From assembly GCA_964522665.1 (NCBI GenBank), contig CAZFVY010000002.1:62001-126000 (forward strand): DNA of 64,000 nucleotides, in the 5' to 3' direction. The stretch's first letter is position 1, and each line of letters begins with the position of its first letter. The notes under the pieces were generated by a model that saw nothing but the letters and a program-made list of their open reading frames with translations, searched no databases and had not been told where the DNA came from. Positions 9,317 through 17,315 of this stretch are shown here, one piece after another. Position numbers and translations under genes: made by a program. Source of the stretch: CAZFVY01 sp964522665 (lineage in GTDB: Bacteria; Verrucomicrobiota; Verrucomicrobiia; Limisphaerales; CAZFVY01).

Positions 9317-9376
9317 TAACGCGCCAAGCAGTCTGACGTCCGGCTTCTCGGAGCCGGCGACGGTCGAACCTTCAAG

Positions 9377-9410
9377 CCCGAAAACCGCCCGCGCGGTTCT
9401 CGGGTTTTTT
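9377..9410 (+). terminator. Rho-independent terminator
   Basis: An almost perfect 12-pair stem (9377-9388 with 9393-9404, one A-C mismatch) and a 4-base loop is followed by six T residues. It ends the DUF5069 transcript and abuts the stop codon of the convergent glycosyltransferase gene. Confidence 0.88.
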
Positions 9411-10129
9411 CATTCGGGGAACGGCGTAAAGGGGGTGGAACGGAGTCGCCGCTTTTGGTACCAGGCAACCCCGATGAGGTCAAAAATACCCCGCCCGAGC
9501 CGATTGAAAACGCCGTACTTCGAGGTCCCTGCCCCGCGCGGCCGATGATTCGCGGGCGCCTCCTGAACCTTCGCGCCGCCGCCATGCACTAGGATGGGGA
9601 GAAAACGATGCCAGCCGTTGAAGGGCAAGACCCCGTTGATCGCCGACCGCTTGAACACCCGCAGCGAACACCCCGTGTCGCGAAAATCAACCCCCAAAGC
9701 CCAGGCGCGCGCGCGGCGCGCAATCGTGGAGGAAACACGGCGCAACCAATTATCGCGGCGTTGGAGACGAACGCCGCAAACGAAATCGGCTTGGGGCAAC
9801 GCCTTTAGCATCGCCGGCAAATCCGCTGGATCATTCTGCATGTCGCCGTCCAGGGTGGCGACCACGGGAGCCGCGGTGGCCTTGATGCCGGTCCAAAGCG
9901 CTGCGCTTTGCCCGCTATTGCGCGCGTGCCGCAAACCGCGCACCCGCGGATCCAGCCGATGCGCTTCCTGGACCCGCTCCCACGTGTCGTCGCGACTCGC
10001 GTCGTCCACAAACACAAGCTCATAGGCGCTGAACTCAGGGTTGAGCGCCGCCGCCACTTCGCGCGACAGCGGCAAAATGTTGCCGCCCTCGTCAAAGACC
10101 GGAACGATGATCGATATTTCGACTGCCAC
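9410..10129 (-). CDS. Family 2 glycosyltransferase
   Basis: The 239-residue protein is of the dolichyl/undecaprenyl-phosphate sugar transferase type. It has a GT-A fold beginning EISIIVPVFDEGGNI and FVDDASRDDTW. The nucleotide-sugar/metal site is TLDGDMQNDP, followed by RDTGCSLRVFKR and FLPILVHGGGAKVQE. These match proteins of the DPM1/ArnC/GtrB kind, which load a sugar onto a lipid carrier at the inner membrane. Unlike GtrB or ArnC, it has no C-terminal membrane segments, so it would be a peripheral enzyme. The donor sugar cannot be deduced. Confidence 0.85.
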   Translation of the reverse strand: MAVEISIIVPVFDEGGNILPLSREVAAALNPEFSAYELVFVDDASRDDTWERVQEAHRLDPRVRGLRHARNSGQSAALWTGIKATAAPVVATLDGDMQNDPADLPAMLKALPQADFVCGVRLQRRDNWLRRVSSTIARRARAWALGVDFRDTGCSLRVFKRSAINGVLPFNGWHRFLPILVHGGGAKVQEAPANHRPRGAGTSKYGVFNRLGRGIFDLIGVAWYQKRRLRSTPFTPFPE

Positions 10130-10317
10130 GCGCGAAGCTTAGCCGGACGCTCGCCAAATGGCCATCCATCCTTGCGATCAGCCGTTCGCCAACGTGAGTG
10201 GATGGGGGCGGCCCCCGGCGCCGCCGCTTGGTGAAGCGCGGTTCGGGTTGATACGGGTCGCGGGCGCGTTTCGGCGCCGGGCGCCGGGAATCCCGGCCTC
10301 GCTCGGCGCCGGAGCGC

Positions 10318-10836
10318 TTACTCGATAAACGGAGTCCGTTTTGCGTGTCGGGCGGCCTGAAAACGCCCGACAATTCCTTTGGTAATCCAAAACGCAATCA
10401 AGGCGCCCGGCAAACCGACGACCAGCGATCCCAGCAGACAAGGTACCTCGATTCTTTGGAAGGCTCGCCAATCGAATCGTTCAAACGTGTGCCAGTCGAA
10501 AAGCTCCCGGAAATGCCATTCGCCCAGGTGAACCTTCGCGGGGAGGCTGTGCGGAGACGAGAGCATCCAGTAGCCGAGGTCATATTCGAACCGGTAAACC
10601 AACGGCATCAATGGGAGAACCAAATCGTGCAACGTTACCGCGATCGCGGCGGCCAGTTGGTTCCCACCCACCAACCAGGCGAGCAGGATGGCCAGCGCCG
10701 TCTTCAGGCCGATCACGGGACTGAAACAGAAAAAAACGCCGATCCCGACTCCGAGCGCGATGGCGCGCGGGGTATCTTCCAGAACCAGCATTCGACGCCA
10801 GGTCCGCCGCAGCCAATCCATCGGCTTAAAGATCAT
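10318..10836 (-). CDS. DUF2062 small membrane protein
   Basis: The 172-residue integral membrane protein has the DUF2062 core: GVGIGVFFCFSPVIGLKT, a long hydrophobic segment, then LHDLVLPLMPLVYRFEYDLG. A last membrane helix (GSLVVGLPGALIAFWITKGI) is near the C-terminus. The family's function is unknown; members are often found beside glycosyltransferases, and one lies downstream here. The start ATG overlaps the stop of the upstream NtrC-type regulator (ATGA at 10836-10833), so the gene belongs to the sensor-regulator operon. A longer frame upstream overlaps the regulator gene and is not used. Confidence 0.78.
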   Translation of the reverse strand: MIFKPMDWLRRTWRRMLVLEDTPRAIALGVGIGVFFCFSPVIGLKTALAILLAWLVGGNQLAAAIAVTLHDLVLPLMPLVYRFEYDLGYWMLSSPHSLPAKVHLGEWHFRELFDWHTFERFDWRAFQRIEVPCLLGSLVVGLPGALIAFWITKGIVGRFQAARHAKRTPFIE

Positions 10837-12272
10837 CCTGAGTCCGACTCCTCCTGCGCCGGGTGCAAGCCAAACTGGATCAATTTCTCGCGCATGGTCA
10901 GGCGCGAGACTCCCAGCCAGCGGGCCGCCTGCGCCTGATTGCCTTTGGCCAGACGAATCGCCTGCGCGAACAGCTCGCGCTCGACGGCGCCAATGATCTG
11001 CCCGTGAACGCGCTCGGTTTCCCCGGCCTCGGCGCGGGCCAGAAACCCGGTCACCCAAGCCGACATTTGCTGGGTTTCATCGCGGCCGAGCGCCACGGAG
11101 CGGTCGAGCACTTGCCGGACGAGCTCGCGGGTGATCGCGTAGCCGCGGGCCAGGAGCAGAAGTTGCCGCACTACGTTCTCGAGTTCGCGCACGTTGCCGG
11201 GCCACGATTGTTCCTGCAACAGCGCCACCGCGTCCGGGTGAATTGACGGGGCGGCCGTTCCGAGCTCGACGCCGTGTCGATGCAGCAGGTAATTGACGAG
11301 CGCGGGTATGTCCGCGGTTCGCTGACGCAGCGGCGGCAGGTTGAGCGCCACGACGTTCAGCCGGTAATAGAGGTCCTCGCGAAACTGCTTTTCATGCAGG
11401 GCGCGCTCCAGGTCCCGATGGGTCGCGGCGATGACCCGGATATCGACCGCGATCAACTCCTTGCCACCAAGGCGTTGAATCGTCCGTTCTTGCAGTACCC
11501 GTAGCAGTTTAGCCTGCGTGCTCAGGCTCAGCTCGCCCACTTCATCCAGGAAAATCGTCCCCTGGTCGGCCTGTTCGAAACGCCCGACGCGGCGAGCCTC
11601 GGCGCCGGTGAACGCGCCGCGTTCATGCCCGAATAGCTCGCTCTCCAGCAGGGTCTCGGGGATGGCCGCGCAGTTCACGGCGATAAACGGACGTCCGGAA
11701 CGGTCGCTGTGCTGGTAAATCGCCCGCGCGATCAACTCCTTGCCCACGCCCGTCTCCCCGCGGATGAGCACGGTGACCGGCGTCGCCGCGATGCGGCCAA
11801 TCTCCTTGTAGATGCCCTGCATCACGCGGCTGTTGCCGATAATCGCGTCGCCGGTCAGCGGAACTTGACCCAGTTCGACCGGTTCGGACATTAACCGGCT
11901 GCTGGCCGCGGCCTTTTCGACCAAGTCGATCAACTCCGACATTTCGAACGGTTTTAGCAGATAATCGAACGCCCCGAGTTTGGTGGCGGTGATCGCGGTC
12001 TCGGTCGTGCCGTGCGCGGTCATCAGAATGATCGGCAGGCGCGGCTTGGCCGAGTGAAGCCGTTGCACCAGTTCCAAACCGTCCATGCCCGGCAGTTTCA
12101 GGTCGGTCACCACCACGTCAAAAACCCCGGCGGTCGCCCGCGCCAAGCCTTCGTCTCCGCGACCGACGGTGGTGATGTCGAATCCTTCCTGCGCCAAGAC
12201 CCGCTTCAACGCGGCGGCCGCGCCAACGTCATCTTCAATGAGGAGAACTCTGCCGTTGGCCATGATCGTCAA
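10833..12272 (-). CDS. Sigma-54-dependent response regulator, NtrC family
   Basis: This 479-residue activator opens sigma-54 promoters. The receiver domain (residues 8-120) has the acidic pair ED at 13-14, phosphoacceptor D57 and K107. The AAA+ domain has Walker A GETGVGKE (172-179), the sigma-54-contacting loop GAFTGA (219-224) and Walker B GTIFLDEVGEL. The Fis-type helix-turn-helix lies at the C-terminus (GNQAQAARWLGVSRLTMREKL). It is translationally coupled to the sensor kinase (ATGA overlap). It lies divergent from the metal-efflux operon, which has a sigma-54-like promoter. By analogy with the ZraSR type of system it probably activates that operon; this is inference. Confidence 0.95.
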   Translation of the reverse strand: MTIMANGRVLLIEDDVGAAAALKRVLAQEGFDITTVGRGDEGLARATAGVFDVVVTDLKLPGMDGLELVQRLHSAKPRLPIILMTAHGTTETAITATKLGAFDYLLKPFEMSELIDLVEKAAASSRLMSEPVELGQVPLTGDAIIGNSRVMQGIYKEIGRIAATPVTVLIRGETGVGKELIARAIYQHSDRSGRPFIAVNCAAIPETLLESELFGHERGAFTGAEARRVGRFEQADQGTIFLDEVGELSLSTQAKLLRVLQERTIQRLGGKELIAVDIRVIAATHRDLERALHEKQFREDLYYRLNVVALNLPPLRQRTADIPALVNYLLHRHGVELGTAAPSIHPDAVALLQEQSWPGNVRELENVVRQLLLLARGYAITRELVRQVLDRSVALGRDETQQMSAWVTGFLARAEAGETERVHGQIIGAVERELFAQAIRLAKGNQAQAARWLGVSRLTMREKLIQFGLHPAQEESDSG

Positions 12273-13627
12273 ATCGCCTGCGGTAAAACGATGCCAAAGG
12301 TAGTGCCGTGATTCACTTGCGTCTGGAACTCGAGCGCGCCCCCGTGTTTTTCAACGATGCGCGCGGCGATCGCCAGGCCGAGGCCCGTCCCGCCATCTTT
12401 GGTGGTAAAAAATGGGTCGAACAAACGCTTCTGCACGTCGGGGTGAATGCCCTTGCCATTATCGACGACTTCCAGCAACACCACCGGTTGGGACACGCCG
12501 TGCAACCGCTCCATTTCCGAGCGGGAGCGAAGCACGATGACTCCCGCCCGGTCAATGCTATCCGCGGCGTTCTGCACGAGATTGATGAGCGCTTGTTTGA
12601 GCTGCGCCGGATCCGCCAAAATCGACGCCTGCGCCATGCCTTCCAGCTTCAGTTCGATGTGGTTCCGCGCCAATTCGGGCGCCAGCAGATCGTGAACCTC
12701 GCGCAAGGGCGCCTCCGCCGAGAGGCGGCTCAGATTGGGATCGGCCGGGCGCGCAAATTGCAGGACATCGCGCACGATCCGCTCCAGGCGATTGATCTCC
12801 GCGCCGATGACGGTCGAGTCCTCGTGGGCGGCCGAACCGGACTTTAACGCCTTTTGAAGGGTGAACAGGCGGGCCTTGATGGCGGTCAAGGGATTGCGAA
12901 TCTCGTGGGCGACCCCGGCCGCGAGCACGCCCAACGAGGCGAGTTTCTCCTGGCGCTCGATGATCGCGTGGCTCTCCACCAGCTTGATCCGCAGCGGCGT
13001 GATCATATCCCGATACACGGCGACGGCCAGTCCGGCCCCAAGAATGAGCAGGAGCGACAGCGCGCTAAAAATCAAGGCCCGCAGGAGCACCAGCGAACGG
13101 CGGGTTTCGGCCAGGAAGCGGCTTAATGACTCACTGTGCGCCTGGACCAGTTGATAGCCCAGGTCGAGCAGGCGTTTGGACTCGCGCTCAACGTTCTCAA
13201 ACCCGGCCAAAGGGGAATCAAGCGCCGCCTGACGGGATTCGCCGTTGGCCAGGAGATTTGTGCCAGCCGCCAGATAGTGATCGTAGGCTTCATTGATTTG
13301 GTCGAGAATCTGCCCTTCCTGCTGGGTGGTCAAGGTCGGCCGTTGCTCATCGATCCAATGGTCAAGCTTCTTGCTTTCCTGCAGAAACTGGACCCAATCA
13401 TTCGTCTCGCCGTGGATTTTGTAACGCAAAAGGCGGTAATCCAGCTCCTGCAAGTTCGCCCGAAATTGGTCGGCCGTTCGGAAACTCTCGATCTGAACCC
13501 GGGTCAGCCGTTCGCTCAACTGCTCGACCTGCCGCCACGTGGTATGCGCCGCCCAGCCAATCATCACCGCCATGAGCACAATCGCCAGGGCGAAACTGGA
13601 TAAACGGAATTTAAAGCCGGTCGTCAT
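12269..13627 (-). CDS. Membrane sensor histidine kinase
   Basis: The 452-residue protein has two membrane helices (about 11-27 and 182-205) flanking a helical periplasmic sensor region of about 155 residues. That region resembles a four-helix-bundle (CHASE3-like/MCP-type) sensor. The phosphoacceptor is H241 in AHEIRNPLTAIKARL. The ATP-binding domain shows N, VDNGKGI, FFTTKDGGTGLGL and a final GTTFGIVLPQ. It phosphorylates the NtrC-type regulator encoded immediately downstream, whose start codon overlaps this stop. The sensed ligand is not visible, but the neighbouring efflux genes suggest periplasmic metal or envelope stress. Confidence 0.93.
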   Translation of the reverse strand: MTTGFKFRLSSFALAIVLMAVMIGWAAHTTWRQVEQLSERLTRVQIESFRTADQFRANLQELDYRLLRYKIHGETNDWVQFLQESKKLDHWIDEQRPTLTTQQEGQILDQINEAYDHYLAAGTNLLANGESRQAALDSPLAGFENVERESKRLLDLGYQLVQAHSESLSRFLAETRRSLVLLRALIFSALSLLLILGAGLAVAVYRDMITPLRIKLVESHAIIERQEKLASLGVLAAGVAHEIRNPLTAIKARLFTLQKALKSGSAAHEDSTVIGAEINRLERIVRDVLQFARPADPNLSRLSAEAPLREVHDLLAPELARNHIELKLEGMAQASILADPAQLKQALINLVQNAADSIDRAGVIVLRSRSEMERLHGVSQPVVLLEVVDNGKGIHPDVQKRLFDPFFTTKDGGTGLGLAIAARIVEKHGGALEFQTQVNHGTTFGIVLPQAI

Positions 13628-13642
13628 CGTTGTGGCTACCAG

Positions 13643-13670
13643 CTTACCATAGTCGAGAGCTCACTTACCA
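13643..13670 (+). repeat. Direct repeat CTTACCA, candidate activator-binding region
   Basis: CTTACCA occurs at 13643-13649 and again at 13664-13670, 21 bases apart (two helical turns). A third TACCA is at 13637. The pair lies about 80-100 bases upstream of the sigma-54-like promoter, where NtrC-type activators usually bind. The motif is short, so chance is possible. Confidence 0.3.
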
Positions 13671-13744
13671 CCCTGGCTTTCCCGCCGTCGCCAAGACTTG
13701 CGTAACTCATTGTCGCCGTGTGTCCTGAACATTTCTTAATCCAG

Positions 13745-13760
13745 TTGGCACGCCACCCGC
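13745..13760 (+). promoter_or_regulatory. Sigma-54-type promoter
   Basis: TTGGCACG (13745-13752) is a perfect -24 element. The -12 GC is at 13759-13760, giving the required GG-N10-GC spacing; the -12 box reads CCGCTT against the consensus TTGCTT. It points toward the receiver protein and the efflux operon and lies in the gap divergent from the NtrC-type two-component genes. The predicted transcription start is near 13772. Confidence 0.65.
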
Positions 13761-13898
13761 TTAGGCGTGGTCAGTGATAGAGCAGAACGACTGTTTTCGG
13801 GTGATTCAAAGCGTCCGCGCGCCGGCCCATTTCATTGGATCGGACAGCGCGGGCGCCGGTATTGCTCAATGTCCACGCGGGAAACTCTTGGGACACGC

Positions 13899-14366
13899 AT
13901 GAATCTGGCGACCCCAACCAAGACCCACGTCTTGCTCATCGAACAGGACGACGTCGTTCGGAACCAATTGGCCCGGCAATTAAAGGCCGCCGAATATGAA
14001 ACGGTTTCCGTCGCGACCCTCTCGGAAGCTTTGGAACGATTCTACTCCGGCTTCATTGACGCGGCGCTGGTCGATCTGCGGCTGACCGCCGGCGAAGGCT
14101 GGGACGTCATCGACCAAATGATCGCGATCAATCCCTGCCTGCCGATCGTGGCGCTTTGTTCCCCCGACGCGAAACCGGCGTCCATGGCCCGCGCGACAGC
14201 CGCGTTGGAACGCCCCATCGCTCCCAAGCTGCTCGTCGAGACCGTCACCCGACTCGTCGCGCCGTTGACCGAAGCCCGCCGACGGCGCTCCGGTTCGACC
14301 GGTCCGATTCTGGTTACCGCCGACGCCCAGGCCTGGCAGCGCCAGGCGCTGCTGAACCATCGTTAA
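13899..14366 (+). CDS. Receiver-domain-only response regulator, atypical
   Basis: The 155-residue protein is essentially one CheY-like receiver with a short basic tail. The probable phosphoacceptor Asp is in AALVDLRLTAGEGW, and the acidic pocket is EQDD. The conserved lysine that precedes the usual Pro is replaced by Arg (LERPIAP), and the switch Thr region is ALCSPD, so phosphorylation signalling may be altered. There is no output domain. It is the first gene behind the sigma-54-like promoter and precedes the efflux genes, so it may tune the adjacent kinase. The start is the ATG at 13899; an in-frame ATG at 13869 would add 10 residues. Confidence 0.75.
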   Translation: MNLATPTKTHVLLIEQDDVVRNQLARQLKAAEYETVSVATLSEALERFYSGFIDAALVDLRLTAGEGWDVIDQMIAINPCLPIVALCSPDAKPASMARATAALERPIAPKLLVETVTRLVAPLTEARRRRSGSTGPILVTADAQAWQRQALLNHR

Positions 14367-14700
14367 AGAGCCTGTGAGTCGCCCTTTGTCGTTCGCCCTC
14401 ACATCTTCCGTGTCGAGAATGCGTCAGCTTTCGGTTCTCGCCCACTCCGAAGGTTTCCGACCGCGTGGCGATGGCCATTTCGGAGCCAGGGCGCTGGTGA
14501 CGAACATCCCAAGGTCCGCCGCTGGGACGACCCCCGTCTCGGCCGGGCGAAACGCGCTTGGTCCCGCCATCCCGGACTGGACGGAGATTGGGAGAACGCC
14601 AACGCCCGGCCGAATTCCATTGAGCCTTACGCTCCCCCAATTGGACGCCCCGGCGGCCGATTTAGCTCCACCCGTCCGCTTAGCAGGTTCGCTCCGCCAC
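14367..14700 (+). other. Leader region before the outer-membrane factor gene
   Basis: The 334 bases between the receiver gene and the TolC-type gene hold no recognisable coding sequence. The frame of the downstream gene stays open through it, but the predicted residues are low-complexity and lie before the true signal peptide. I see no second sigma-54 site or obvious terminator. Confidence 0.4.
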
Positions 14701-16017
14701 ATGTTGAAATCCCTCGTCTTTTTCTTGAGCGTGACGCTCGCCTCAGTCGGGCTAACCGCCACCGGCGCCGTGTCCACGAATCAAACCCCGTTACTTTCGG
14801 CGCCGGCGCGGCTTACCCTGGCCGAGGCCAAGCGGATCGCCTTCGAGAATAATTGGGATTTGTTGGCCGCCCGGGGAGACGTCGATCTGGCCACCGCTCA
14901 ACGAATCGTGGCCCACGAGTTCCCGAACCCCACGGTTTCCCTCTCGACCACCAAGATCAATACCGACGGACGGCCAAATAGCACCGACTTGGGCAATAGC
15001 CTCTGGCACCGGAGCTACGACTCCTTTGCCGCGGTCAACCAGCTGTTTGAGATTGGGGGTAAACGCGCGAGCCGCAAGGTTTCCGCCGCGGCTGGCTACG
15101 ACGCCGCCGTGGCTCGGTTTAAGGATGCGTGGCGGGTCCTCGACGTCGGGGTCACCCAAGCCTACATCGCCGCCCTGCTGGCGCAAACCAACGTTGGCAT
15201 TCTCCGTCAGTCGGCCGCGTCACTTCGCAAAGAAGCCGGCATCGCCGAGGTTCGGTTGAAGGCGGGCGATATCTCCCTGGCCGACAAAAGCCAAATCGAA
15301 ATCACCGCGGATCGTTTGGAGCTTCAGGCTGACGCCGCCGAGTCCGCCGCCACCGCCGCGAGAATCGCGGTCGAGGTCCTTATGGGCATCGAGCGTCCGG
15401 CGGGGCGTTGGACGGCGGAGGATTCGATGGCCAAGCTGGCCCAATCGCAACCGCCGCCCGGCGATTCTCTCCCGGCGACCGCGCCCCGGCCCGACTTGGT
15501 CGCCGCCGAGGCCACGCTAAAAAAGGCCGAGGCCGAACTGCGGCTGCAGAAGGCCATGCGCGTCCCTGACCCGACGTTTCTAGTGCAGTACGAGCGCAAT
15601 CCACCCGATGCGCCCAACTCGATCGGCGTCGGGTTCTCCTTCCCACTTCCTCTCTGGAACCGCAATCGCGGCGCCATTGAGGCGGCCAAGGCCGCCCGCG
15701 AGCAGGCGGAAGTTCAAGTGCGGAAGGTGAGAGGACAAATCGCCGCCGATGTCGCCAATGCCCAGGTGGCTCTCCGCGAGGCCTCCGCGCGCTGGCGCCG
15801 CCAGACCGATGAAATCCAGCCCAAGTCAGCGCAAATCCTCAGCACGATCACGTTCGCCTACGAAAAAGGCGGGGCTTCGATTCTTGACCTCCTTTCGGCC
15901 GAGCGTAATGACAACGACGTTCGGCTGGCGACCGCCCAGGCGGCGGCCGATACCGCCACCGCGGCCGCGGCCTTGCAGGCCGCGCTCAATCTCATAACCT
16001 CCCCGACCATCCCATGA
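14701..16017 (+). CDS. TolC-family outer-membrane efflux protein (CzcC-like)
   Basis: The 438-residue outer-membrane channel protein would connect the RND pump to the exterior. A signal peptide occupies residues 1 to about 24 (MLKSLVFFLSVTLASVGL...). The body has two OEP repeats with long coiled-coil helices. The typical SLAEAKRIAF-like start appears as LTLAEAKRIAFENN, and LFEIGGKRASR and GVGFSFPLPLWNRNRGAIEAA are characteristic of the CzcC/CusC branch. The ATG at 14701 is chosen because it begins the signal peptide. Its stop overlaps the start of the adaptor gene (ATGA at 16014), showing translational coupling. Confidence 0.92.
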   Translation: MLKSLVFFLSVTLASVGLTATGAVSTNQTPLLSAPARLTLAEAKRIAFENNWDLLAARGDVDLATAQRIVAHEFPNPTVSLSTTKINTDGRPNSTDLGNSLWHRSYDSFAAVNQLFEIGGKRASRKVSAAAGYDAAVARFKDAWRVLDVGVTQAYIAALLAQTNVGILRQSAASLRKEAGIAEVRLKAGDISLADKSQIEITADRLELQADAAESAATAARIAVEVLMGIERPAGRWTAEDSMAKLAQSQPPPGDSLPATAPRPDLVAAEATLKKAEAELRLQKAMRVPDPTFLVQYERNPPDAPNSIGVGFSFPLPLWNRNRGAIEAAKAAREQAEVQVRKVRGQIAADVANAQVALREASARWRRQTDEIQPKSAQILSTITFAYEKGGASILDLLSAERNDNDVRLATAQAAADTATAAAALQAALNLITSPTIP

Positions 16018-17159
16018 AGACGAATTGTTTCATTCTCGCCGCGCTCTCGGCGGCCTGCCTCATCGGCTGCCATGCGCCGACCGAAACGGCCAAGCCCGCC
16101 GCCGCGCAAGTTCAGGGTGATCAGATCACCCTGGCGACCAACGCGCCTCAACTCTCCGCGCTTTCGGTCGAGCCCGTGGAAGTACGGAAATCCAACGTCA
16201 TTCAGTTCAACGGGCGACTCGTCTGGAACGACGACGCGACCGTCCGCGTCTTTTCGCCGCTCGCGGGCCGGGTGAGCAAGATTTCCGCGGAGGTCGGTGA
16301 GCCGGTCGCGGCCGGAGCGTTGCTTTCGTTGATCGATTCACCCGACTTCGGCCAGGCGCAGGCGGACCTGCATCGGGCCGAGGCCGATTTCCACCTCGCC
16401 GACCGAACCCTCAATCGCATCCGGGATTTGTTCGAACACGGGGCCGCCCCCAAAAAAGACCTGGACGGGGCGGAGGCCGATTATTCCCGGGCTCAATCGG
16501 AACAACAACGCGCGGCCGCCCGCTTGGTTCTCTACGGTGGCGGCGTCCAAGCAGTCGATCAACTTTTCCACCTCAATTCGCCTTTGAGCGGCGTCGTCGT
16601 CGAAAAAAACGTCACGCCGGGCCAGGAAGTCCGACCAGATCAAATGTTGGCCAACGCGCCCCAATTATTCGCGCCCCTCTTTGTGATTACCGATCCTTCG
16701 CGGCTCTGGGTGTGGATTGATGTCTTCGAGGGTGAGCTCGGCCAATTGAAGCGGGGGCAAGCCCTGCAAATTCACGCGCGCGCGTACCCCGGCAAAGTTT
16801 TTGAGGGAAAACTCGACCTGATCACCGACACCTTAGACCCCACCACTCGCACGGTCCGCGTGCGCGGCAGCGTGGACAACCGCGCGCGGCTCCTCAAATC
16901 CGAAATGTACGTAACCGTGGACATTCCGGAAAAGGACACGACCGGAGTCGAAGTACCCGCCAAATCGGTCTTTCTTCGGGGCGAGAAGTACTACGTCTTC
17001 ACGGAGGACACCCGCGGCCAGTTTTCCCGGCGGGAAGTGACGGCGGGCAGCGAACAGGATGGACGGATAACCATTACAACTGGACTTCGGATAGGCCAGA
17101 ATGTCGTGACTCAAGGTTGCCTGCTGCTCGAAGAATTGTTGGAGGGCGGCGCGTCCTAG
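16014..17159 (+). CDS. RND efflux periplasmic adaptor lipoprotein (CzcB-like)
   Basis: This 381-residue membrane-fusion protein bridges the pump and the outer-membrane factor. The lipobox LIGC makes Cys19 the likely lipidation site. The usual order is present: a barrel-sandwich lipoyl half (PLAGRVSKISAEVGEPV), a helical hairpin (QADLHRAEADFHLADRTLNRIRDLFEHGA), a second lipoyl half (SPLSGVVVEKNVTPGQEV), a beta barrel (DTLDPTTRTVRVRG) and a membrane-proximal end. It lacks an obvious His-rich N-terminal metal-binding extension. It is the only adaptor in the locus, although two pump genes follow. Confidence 0.93.
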   Translation: MKTNCFILAALSAACLIGCHAPTETAKPAAAQVQGDQITLATNAPQLSALSVEPVEVRKSNVIQFNGRLVWNDDATVRVFSPLAGRVSKISAEVGEPVAAGALLSLIDSPDFGQAQADLHRAEADFHLADRTLNRIRDLFEHGAAPKKDLDGAEADYSRAQSEQQRAAARLVLYGGGVQAVDQLFHLNSPLSGVVVEKNVTPGQEVRPDQMLANAPQLFAPLFVITDPSRLWVWIDVFEGELGQLKRGQALQIHARAYPGKVFEGKLDLITDTLDPTTRTVRVRGSVDNRARLLKSEMYVTVDIPEKDTTGVEVPAKSVFLRGEKYYVFTEDTRGQFSRREVTAGSEQDGRITITTGLRIGQNVVTQGCLLLEELLEGGAS

Positions 17160-17315
17160 GCGCGACCCAGACGACCGCCAGCCATCGGCCGACGACCCAC
17201 GGGAGCTAACAGTCGCCCGCGCGAATGAACGGTCCGCGCCACAATTGGCGCACCGGTCGCCGTCCAGCGACCGATCCCCAAGCCACACGGAGAGACGGCC
17301 CACCGCCAGATTGAA

